Shown: in pieces, positions 26,619-34,300 of the stretch
How the letters are laid out: the number at the start of each line of letters is the position of its first letter
Numbering within the stretch: position 1 is the first letter of the stretch
Source of the DNA: Maricaulis sp039978735
Lineage (GTDB): Bacteria > Pseudomonadota > Alphaproteobacteria > Caulobacterales > Maricaulaceae
Direction of reading: 5' to 3'
DNA length: 64,000 bases
NCBI RefSeq assembly: GCF_039978735.1
Contig: NZ_JBDWAS010000043.1
Location: 1-64,000 of the forward strand
Position numbers and translations under genes: made by a program
Notes under the pieces: model-generated
Told to the model about the DNA's origin: nothing
Database searches by the model: none
The model's input: only the letters and a program-made list of their open reading frames with translations

Positions 26619-27634
26619 GACCGAAGCTCCGGCGGCAGAGCCAGCGGGTTGCCGCCCGCCATTGCCTGCCAGTGATGGCGAATGCGGACAACATATTGCG
26701 TGGTCTCCCGGGCGTGATGACCGGTCACGTCTGGAAGGCAGGGCAGGATATCGTCCCAATCCCGCGCCCCGTCGCACTCACCTTGCGCCCTGATGATATT
26801 GCCCGCGCCTGCGTTGTACGAAGCCAGCGCCAACTCCCAGCGTCTGACCTGCGGTCGCGGACTGCGCCACACCGCCATTTGCCGCGCCATGTACCAGGCG
26901 CCCGCCTCGATCGCGATATCATCATGCGGGCTCGCGCGGATGCCGAAATGCGCCTGCGCCTCCCGCCAGGTTGCCGGCATGAACTGCGCCAGCCCGGCCG
27001 CACCGACCGGAGAGACTGCCCCGGAATCGCACAGCGATTCCTGATAAAGCTGTGCGGCCCAAGCCTCCGGATATTGCCAATCCGGCCAGTAGGTGCGCAC
27101 CGCGCTCTCGATATCGGCGCGATAGGGCTCACAGGCGGAATAGTGCGCGGGCCAGGCATCCGGCGCGCGGAATTCCGGCGAAACGCTTTCCATGGCCACC
27201 GGTGCCGCGGGATCGGGCCATGCGGCCGGCGATGGCGGCTGCCCCCAGACCGGGGCACCGAGAACGGCAATCGACAGCAAGACCAGGCCGAGGAATATCG
27301 CGGCCGCCTTCGAGTCCTGCTTGATGGAGTTCAACGTCTCAGACTGAAAGATCGAGAGGGCCCGAATCCAGAGCCAGAGGCGCAGGCAAGCCATCATTAC
27401 GATGAACGCGAAAAGGACTGTGATGCCTTTCCAGATCAGCCCGCCACCCAGCGCGAGGGCCATCCCTGCAGTTTCGCATGCTGCCCGCTCCGCCGCATCG
27501 CCGGCGACACACGCCGCCTCGCCGATGGCGCCGGCCACCATGGCGCCGCCGACAATCATGCCGATGGCCACCAGAACAGCGCCCACAAGCCAGGTAACGG
27601 ACCCGCTGAAGCGAGCCCGGATAAAATCGAGCAT
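26615..27634 (-). CDS. Membrane-anchored lytic transglycosylase (endolysin candidate)
   Basis: This 339-residue protein starts at MLDFIRARFSGS (27634; GGAGAGAAAG just upstream). Three hydrophobic segments (about 14-38, 56-85, 112-130) precede a soluble SLT domain with catalytic Glu in AAQLYQESLCDSGAVSPVGA near 200, GLAQFMPATW near 219 and LASYNAGAGNI near 268. The fold cleaves peptidoglycan glycan strands. Placed immediately before the spanins and after a terminator, it is probably the phage endolysin, unusual in having three membrane spans that could combine holin and lysin roles. That last idea is inference. Confidence 0.85.
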   Translation of the reverse strand: MLDFIRARFSGSVTWLVGAVLVAIGMIVGGAMVAGAIGEAACVAGDAAERAACETAGMALALGGGLIWKGITVLFAFIVMMACLRLWLWIRALSIFQSETLNSIKQDSKAAAIFLGLVLLSIAVLGAPVWGQPPSPAAWPDPAAPVAMESVSPEFRAPDAWPAHYSACEPYRADIESAVRTYWPDWQYPEAWAAQLYQESLCDSGAVSPVGAAGLAQFMPATWREAQAHFGIRASPHDDIAIEAGAWYMARQMAVWRSPRPQVRRWELALASYNAGAGNIIRAQGECDGARDWDDILPCLPDVTGHHARETTQYVVRIRHHWQAMAGGNPLALPPELRS

Positions 27635-27652
27635 CTTTCTCTCCATGAAAAA

Positions 27653-27669
27653 GCCCGCTCACGGCGGGC
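27653..27669 (-). terminator. Terminator-like hairpin before the lysis cassette
   Basis: Stem GCCCGC / GCGGGC with a 5-nt loop is followed on the minus strand by a run of Ts (27648-27652). It separates the coiled-coil protein gene from the transglycosylase gene and may limit lysis gene expression. Confidence 0.65.
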
Positions 27670-27674
27670 GGGGT

Positions 27675-28052
27675 TCAGGAACCGCCCGGCGGCATCCTGA
27701 AATGGGCGATGATCTGCAGGATCGTCCAGATCGCGGCGCCCGCGCCGCCAATGAAGGCGAACACGCCGCCGGCCACCATGCCGGCGGCACGGGCGAATTT
27801 CAGGGGCGCCTCGACCCGGTCGAGGCGCGCGAGGATGCCCTCGCGCGCTTCACTGGCTTTGTCCTGCTGGGCCATCATGTGGGTGATGGCGTCGGACTGC
27901 CGGCCGACATGGGCCGACAGATTGTGCACGTCCTCACGGATGCCATCACAGCGCGCATGCACCTTGCCGACGCTGGCGCGGGTCGCCGAAACCTCCTGCC
28001 GCAGCCCCTCGACCGCATCCAGGATCGCACGATAGGCGACATCTTCAGCCAT
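27675..28052 (-). CDS. Coiled-coil protein with C-terminal membrane helices
   Basis: This 125-residue protein has a long N-terminal amphipathic/coiled-coil region (ILDAVEGLRQEVSATRASVG to about residue 85) and one or two C-terminal hydrophobic helices (AAGMVAGGVFAFIGGAGAAI). The layout resembles XhlA-type or other phage lysis-associated membrane proteins. Flanked by two terminator-like hairpins, it may be expressed separately. A holin-accessory role is possible but unproven. Confidence 0.7.
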   Translation of the reverse strand: MAEDVAYRAILDAVEGLRQEVSATRASVGKVHARCDGIREDVHNLSAHVGRQSDAITHMMAQQDKASEAREGILARLDRVEAPLKFARAAGMVAGGVFAFIGGAGAAIWTILQIIAHFRMPPGGS

Positions 28053-28079
28053 GCAGGCTCCCCCTCAGGCACAAAAAAG

Positions 28080-28094
28080 CCCGCCAGCGGCGGG
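28080..28094 (-). terminator. Terminator-like hairpin after the tail-fibre accessory gene
   Basis: Stem CCCGCC / GGCGGG with a 3-nt loop is followed on the minus strand by six Ts (28073-28078). It lies between the 28123 stop codon and the coiled-coil gene. Confidence 0.72.
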
Positions 28095-28105
28095 TTCGGG
28101 ATCAG

Positions 28106-28118
28106 CGAACGGCGTTCG
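28106..28118. repeat. Copy 2 of the 13-bp palindrome (CGAACGGCGTTCG)
   Basis: Intergenic copy, 5 bp past the stop of the gene ending at 28123 and beside the terminator hairpin. Confidence 0.85.
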
Positions 28119-28122
28119 GCGG

Positions 28123-28635
28123 CTACGGCCAGCCGGCCGACACGTCGATGGCGCGAAGGGCGTCCAGGTCGGCTGCCGCGTCGATCGCGTCGGACAGGGC
28201 CTTCTCGTGGTCAAAACAGGCTTGAATGTGCGCGTCGATCGCGGCGCCGTAGGTGCGCAGCTGTGTGCGCGTCCAGGAGCGCCAGACCGTTCCGGACAAC
28301 TTGAAATTCACCGGCGCATCCGATGCCGCCTCATCGAGCGCGAGGATCTTCGCGGCCAGCGGCGCAATGGCCGGGTCGGCGTAGGCGTTGGCCACGCCGT
28401 CATAGGCGAAGACCAGCGTCCGCTGCCAGCGCAGCGCCGCGGCCTGCCCGATCATATGCGCCTTTGCCGCCTCAAGCAGATCCGGCACTACCGGCAGATC
28501 GGCGAGGCCGGGGAAGATCGCCGCCAAGCGTTCCGGCACATAGTACAAGCCGGGCACCGCCTCGACCGGTTCAAGCCTGCCGGCGTCATAGTCGCCAGCG
28601 AGCGCGTCACGCTGGTCTTGCGTCAGGATGATCAT
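28123..28635 (-). CDS. Hypothetical phage protein downstream of the tail fibre
   Basis: This 170-residue protein opens MIILTQDQRDALAGDYDAG and has a helical C-terminal region ending LRAIDVSAGWP, an ending like that of DUF4376-type tail-fibre accessory proteins. It starts 1 bp from the tail fibre stop codon, so it is probably a fibre chaperone or assembly factor. The assignment is weak. Confidence 0.65.
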   Translation of the reverse strand: MIILTQDQRDALAGDYDAGRLEPVEAVPGLYYVPERLAAIFPGLADLPVVPDLLEAAKAHMIGQAAALRWQRTLVFAYDGVANAYADPAIAPLAAKILALDEAASDAPVNFKLSGTVWRSWTRTQLRTYGAAIDAHIQACFDHEKALSDAIDAAADLDALRAIDVSAGWP

Positions 28636-31248
28636 TTAGACGGCTCCCACGGCGGTGAGGTAGGTGTTGAGGCGGGTGTGGAGGTTCCCGTGCTCTGTCC
28701 CGGTCAGCGACCCGCCGAGGAACGCGGCCGATAGCTGGGCATCGGATTGAGAGCCCGCCGCGCCGCTGCCGTTGGCGGCGAGCAGATAGACTGAATATGG
28801 CGAGGGAGAGCCGGAGGCTGCGGAACCGGTATTCTCAAGGGCACCGTTCCGGTAGGTGTGAAAGGCCGTCGCGCCGCTCCGGTCTGCCACCAGCAAGCCG
28901 GTCGCGACTTCGGAGTCAGTACCCCCATCCAGCAGCCCGCCATTCGGCCCCCACACCCGCCACTCGACACCATCGCTGCGGCGCTGGATTCGGGTGAAGG
29001 TCGAGGATGACGAATTGTCACCGGTGCCTAGATAGATGTCACCATTGTCAGATGCGACTTCTCGCACCCAGATACCGGCGCTCGCGCTGTCCTGCACAAA
29101 GTTGACGCCGTCCGTGCCGGGCACAAACTGAGTGTCCAGATGGGTCGACGTGTTGTCGCCCTTGAAGCCTCGGTCTGCCGTGAACACCGGCGCATTGACG
29201 GGCAGGATCGGCGAGCCCGCGGGGTCCATCCAGTTCAACGCCGCCGCCTGGCTGTCGTGCGCTGCCAGCACCCACAGCGCATCCAGCTTGGCCCAGATCC
29301 CATCCGCCTTCAGCCCGTCGACCAGATCTTCGATCAGAGATTGGCGGGCGCCCGAAGGCGTCGAGGACATGGCGTTGATGATCACTTGCGCGTCCGGGTC
29401 CATGAAGACTGCGGCCGTGGTAAAGCTCCCGGCGAGCGACCACGCGCTGTCGCCATAGGTGGCGCCCGTATGCATCACCCACGCATAGAAGCCCGTGGAC
29501 GGCGTCAGATTGCCAATCGGGACAGTCCAGCTCGTCAGGTTCACGGCGTCGGCAAGCGATTGCACCACAACCGTTTCGCCCGCCGCGTCCGACGTGATTT
29601 TCCAACCCGCCGCAATTTGCGTGTCCACGCCGTTGACCACGGCGAAAACGCTGGACTCGATTGTCGGAGATTCCCCCACATCCGTTGCGCCGTTCACTGG
29701 GCTGATGATCGAGGGCCGGGCGACATGCTGTTCCAGATAGTCGGCCGGGTCATCGCCGCTCTGGATGTAGATCTGCCAGCCGGTGCCATCGTGCTCGAAC
29801 ATCACGACGCCGCCGACATTGGTCAGCCACGTGTCGTAAGGATCGCCAGGCACGATCACCTTGTTCGTCTCGCCCCAGCTCCGCCCGCTATCGTGCAGCT
29901 CGAACCGATCGCCCTGCTCGGCTCCCGCCGGCAGGGCGGTCAGCGTAACCGGGCCACCGGCCGTGGACACCGGATAGGCCATGCCGATCTCCGGTGTAAA
30001 CGCGGCCGTCTGGATCTCGGCAACCTGCATTCCGCCACCGGTCGGCGGGTCGATCCACTCGATATTGAAATCCGTACCGTCGACCTTCGCGGGGATCTGC
30101 CCGGCCGTGCCGCCCGTGGGCAGCCCAGGACCGGTATCGCCTTTCAGATCGGTGAGCGCGATCAGGTTCTGCCAGGCACCGGCGCCAAGCCGCCATTGAA
30201 TGTGCGTTGCCGTCACCTGCAGGCTGACTTCCTGCCCGTCATCACCGTCCGCGCCAGCCAGATCGGCCAGCGCCACGATATTGACCCAGGCGCCTTCGCC
30301 GCGCCGCCACTGGATATGCGTGGCGCTGGCCTGCACGCTGATTTCTTCGGCATCCACTCCGGCCGGGCCCTGGAACGGCACCGCGTCCGACCAGTCGCCG
30401 GATGTTCCGCTGTTCTTGATGTAGAGCACGGCAGGACCGCCGCCGCCGGCAGCGCCGTCCAGCGCGAGATAGGCGAAGTCTTCCGCTTCGCCGTCAAAGG
30501 CCGACCGGCCGGCATAGGCGCCCGACGCGTCCCAGTCGAACGGATCGCCCTTCTCGCCTTTCAGATCAGCGAGCGCGATCAGGTTCTGCCAGGCCTCCGA
30601 GCCGATCCGCCACTGGATATGCGTCGCCGTGACCTGCAGGTCGACTTCCTGCCCGTCTGTGCCGTTGGTGCCATCAGCACCGTCCGCCCCGGTCAGATCG
30701 GCCAGCGCCACGATATCGACCCAGGCGCCCTCACCGCGCCGCCACTGGATATGTGTGGCGCTGGCCTGGACACTGATCTCTTCGGCGTCGGCACCGTCCG
30801 CTCCGGCCGGGCCGGTGATGGCCGACAGCGCGACCAGATTCTGCCAGGCGCCGGTGCCCAAGCGCCACTGGATATGTGTGGCACTGGCCTGCAGGCTGAC
30901 CTCTTCGCCGTCCTCACCCGGCGGGCCTTGCAGAACCGCCTGCGCAGCGCCCCATCCGGCCTCGGTTTTCGGGCCGTAAAAGGCCTTGCCCTGCACATCG
31001 AAAGCAAACGCGCCGACCTCGCCCGTCTCTTCATCCGGCACGCCGTTGGACAAGAGGATACCGTCGATCCGGGCGAGCACTTCGAGCAGCCGCTGGGCCA
31101 GCACGGGATTGGACGTGTAGGCCCCCACCCAATTGCCCAGATCGTCGACAAACGCCTCCACAAAGGCCGACTTGTCCAGGGTCACGCCGGCCGCTTCCAG
31201 CTCGTCGGCCAGGGCTTGAGCGAATTGCGTGTGATTGATTGTCGCCAT
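28636..31248 (-). CDS. Tail fibre / receptor-binding protein with collagen-like repeats
   Basis: This 870-residue protein starts at MATINHTQFAQALADELEAA (ATG 31248); upstream codons in frame are antisense-like. After an N-terminal domain (1-95), five copies of a ~40-residue module centred on ATHIQWR..GAW alternate with collagen-like Gly-X-Y runs (GPAGADGADAEE). A 90-residue beta-rich domain (about 440-540) and a probable lectin/LamG-like C-terminal domain (about 650-870, ending GNLHTRLNTYLTAVGAV) follow. The repeats suggest a trimeric shaft and the C-terminus the receptor-binding head. It follows the J-like gene, as expected. Confidence 0.83.
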   Translation of the reverse strand: MATINHTQFAQALADELEAAGVTLDKSAFVEAFVDDLGNWVGAYTSNPVLAQRLLEVLARIDGILLSNGVPDEETGEVGAFAFDVQGKAFYGPKTEAGWGAAQAVLQGPPGEDGEEVSLQASATHIQWRLGTGAWQNLVALSAITGPAGADGADAEEISVQASATHIQWRRGEGAWVDIVALADLTGADGADGTNGTDGQEVDLQVTATHIQWRIGSEAWQNLIALADLKGEKGDPFDWDASGAYAGRSAFDGEAEDFAYLALDGAAGGGGPAVLYIKNSGTSGDWSDAVPFQGPAGVDAEEISVQASATHIQWRRGEGAWVNIVALADLAGADGDDGQEVSLQVTATHIQWRLGAGAWQNLIALTDLKGDTGPGLPTGGTAGQIPAKVDGTDFNIEWIDPPTGGGMQVAEIQTAAFTPEIGMAYPVSTAGGPVTLTALPAGAEQGDRFELHDSGRSWGETNKVIVPGDPYDTWLTNVGGVVMFEHDGTGWQIYIQSGDDPADYLEQHVARPSIISPVNGATDVGESPTIESSVFAVVNGVDTQIAAGWKITSDAAGETVVVQSLADAVNLTSWTVPIGNLTPSTGFYAWVMHTGATYGDSAWSLAGSFTTAAVFMDPDAQVIINAMSSTPSGARQSLIEDLVDGLKADGIWAKLDALWVLAAHDSQAAALNWMDPAGSPILPVNAPVFTADRGFKGDNTSTHLDTQFVPGTDGVNFVQDSASAGIWVREVASDNGDIYLGTGDNSSSSTFTRIQRRSDGVEWRVWGPNGGLLDGGTDSEVATGLLVADRSGATAFHTYRNGALENTGSAASGSPSPYSVYLLAANGSGAAGSQSDAQLSAAFLGGSLTGTEHGNLHTRLNTYLTAVGAV
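30145..30915 (-). repeat. Five-fold module repeat in the tail fibre gene
   Basis: Five copies of a module encoding [EQ]EV/EI-xLQ/VQ-x-[TS]ATHIQWR-x-G-x-[EG]AW-x-[ND][IL][IV]AL. DNA of the copies is nearly identical in places (for example GCCACTGGATATG..GTGGC). Such repeats allow shaft-length change by recombination. Confidence 0.8.
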
Positions 31249-31301
31249 CAGTTGATCCTTGTCGGGCCGGCAAATGTGTGGGTGTTTGGTGAGGCCATGG
31301 G

Positions 31302-34300
31302 TTATCGCTTCAGCTGGATGGCCAGGAGGTTGGCGCCCGCCACCTTGTGGGTACGGGTGCCCGAATGGCTGTTGGCGTTTTCGTAAGGATTGGTGCCGGC
31401 AAGAAGGGCTGTCGCCTTCACCCGCACGCGCATCAGATAGACATATCCGGTGGCGTCGAAATCGCCGTCGCCTGTGCCCGGCAGCTGGTCGCCGAACATG
31501 TCGTTGTGATTGACTGGAAAGGCCGCGCCGCCAGAAGTGACTGTGGCGGGCTGAAGCACCCGACCGGCCGTAGCGCCCTGCATCTCCTCCGTCGAGGACA
31601 AGAGCTTCACCTTGCCGGACGTGCCGGCTCCAGCAGACGGCGCCGAGACAGACCTGCCGTGCCGGTAGAGCTCCCAGCACACATTGCACCAGTCGAAGGC
31701 GCCACCATTGATCAGGTGCGTGAAGTTGGCGAAGACTGAAACCGGACGGCCAGGCTCGGCATCGGTGAATTCAACCGACTGGTCAAACACGCGCGTCAGC
31801 GGATTGGACGAACTGCCCGGACCATAGCCGGCGCCCCACATGTCGAACTCGCCGACCTGGTTAGCGAACGCCATGCGCGTGGCGGCGTTCTCGATGATGC
31901 CCGCCGTGTAGACACCGCCGCCGGCACTGTCGAACTGCAGCGTGCCGTCTGCCTTCCAGATCCGCAGCCGGCCATCATCGTCGAAGTCCAGCTCGAATGT
32001 GCGCGTCGTGCCGTCGTCGGCTACGCCATAAACCGCATTGTTTACCGCATCGATGAAGAAGCGCGGGGTGTCGAAATCGGCACCGAAACCGAACAGCTGG
32101 GCCGCAAAGCGCAAAACGCTGGAGGCGGTGCCATTGGCCTGCCGGGCCGCCAGCTGGATCGCGGCAAAGGCATCACCGGCGGACACCTGGATGATCCGGG
32201 CTGCCATGGCCTCGTCGCGCGTGGAATAGACAGCGACAGTGTCCTGCCCCACGGCACGAAGGGCCGACAGGTCTTCCCAGACCAGCGCCCGGATTTCCAT
32301 TCGGCCGGTATTGCCGCTGCGGCGGATCACAGGCCGCCAGCTTTCGAGGGCCATCGCTTCGGTTGCCGTGATCTCGTATGAAGCTTCACGCCACTCGCCG
32401 GACGCACCGGCGGTCACCGCCGACCAGCGATTGGCGTTCGCCCCGGACCCGTCGGCCGCATCGGCGCGGAACCCGACTTCCACTGTGCCCACCGTGCCGG
32501 ACACCCAGCGCCACGAGGCCGTGCACCGATAGCGCCTGCCCGGCACCGGCCTGAAGCGCGCGCGTGCGCAGAAATTGGCCGTCGCGTTTTCCGAGTAGAC
32601 CACTGTGCCGACGCCGGTCACGACCTCCTCGATCCAGTGCGTCAACACGCCATCCGCGAAAGCCAGCGTGTTGAGCGATTGGGTGAAATAGTCGGCCGCG
32701 TCGACCACGTCCTGCTTGGCGCTTGCGCCATAAACCGCCGTCACGATGGCCGATTGCGCCGCCTGGGTCGCGCTGCCATCGGCCGCGGCGGCGCTGGTCG
32801 ACGCGCTGGTGGCATGGCCTTCGGCCGTCTGGGCATGATCCTCCGCCAGGCTCGCAGCCGAGGCAGCGGCGGTCGAGGAATTCGCGGCTTGGGTCGCGCT
32901 TGACGATGCCTGATTGGCAGCCGTCTGCGCCTCGGCCTTCAGGGTCAGCGTGGCACTGGAAAATTGCGCGGCTGCATCCGCCCAGCTCTGCGCGTCCAAA
33001 ACAAACTGCGCCGCCGCCGATGCGCTCTGGCCGGCGTCATTGGCGCTTTCCGCCGCCGCCGTCGCCGACAGGCTCGCCGCGGACGCGCTGTTGCCGGCAT
33101 TGTCGGCATAGGTCTGCGCCTGCGCCGCCCAGCCGGCCGCGGCACCGGCAGAATTGCCGGCCGCCGTCGCGCTGTCGGCCGCAGCAACCGCTGACAGGTT
33201 GGCCGCGGATGCGCTGTTGCCGGCATTGTCGGCATAGGTCTGGGCCTGACCAGCGAAGCCCGCCGCCGCAGACGCGCTGTTGCCGGCGGCCGTCGCGCTC
33301 TCAGATGCCGCGATCGAATACAGTTCGGCCTGATCGGTCCATTCGATTACACCGTTGAGAAAACCCTGCGCCGTGCCGAAGGTCGACCAGACATCGGCAA
33401 TGTTGCGCCGGATATCCGATCGCCGGTCCAGAGCCTCCTGCATCACGGTCAGCGCCAGATTGCCCAGATCGTCGACGAAGTCCTGCACGGATCCCGCCGG
33501 CAGCGTGCCGATATGCGTGGCGCGCAATGTATCCGGCACCGTCACGGCCAGCACTTCGGCGGGCTCTGCCGTTTCCGCACCGCGCTCATTGCGGAAGGCC
33601 AGCCGGAAGTCATAGGTCTCGCCGGGCGTGAGGCCGCGCACATCGCCGGCGCCGGTGCGCGGCGGTTCGATATCGACCTGCAGGTATTCCGCGCCGCTGC
33701 CGGTCACCCGGGCATAGATCAACAGCGCGGCAATGCGCGGATCCTCGACCGACGCCCAGCTGATCGTCACGCCCGGAACGGCGGATCCGGACGGGCCTGC
33801 GAAGGTGGCCGGCGTGATCACCACTTCGGCGGGCACGGGCACGGTTTCATCCGCGCCGATCTCCGTGACGATCAGCGGCTCGCCGGCGCGGCCGTTCGTG
33901 CCCAGCGCGGTGATTTCCACATCATAGGTGCGGCCCGGCTGGCCGGGCGGCAGCGCCACCACGCGCGCATCGGCGTCCAGATCGGCCAGCGCCTCGAACC
34001 GGTTGTCCGACCCTTCCTGCGGCGTCTGGCGCCAGCGCACGCGGAATCCTTCCAGATTATCCGCCCAGGTGTCGGGCACCGTATAGCTGACGAAGATCCC
34101 GTCGGCCGTGACGGAGATTGCCGCCAGCGCCGGCGTGGGCGGCGTCTGCACGCGCGGCAGGGTGATGCGGGTATCGAAGGCCGGTACCTCGCCCTGATCG
34201 GCCAGGAAGCGCTCCGGCGCATAGGCCACCGCCTCGATCTTGGCGCCGAAATTCCGGCCCGGCCGGATCCGCTTGATCAGGATCTGGGCGGTTTCCTTGC

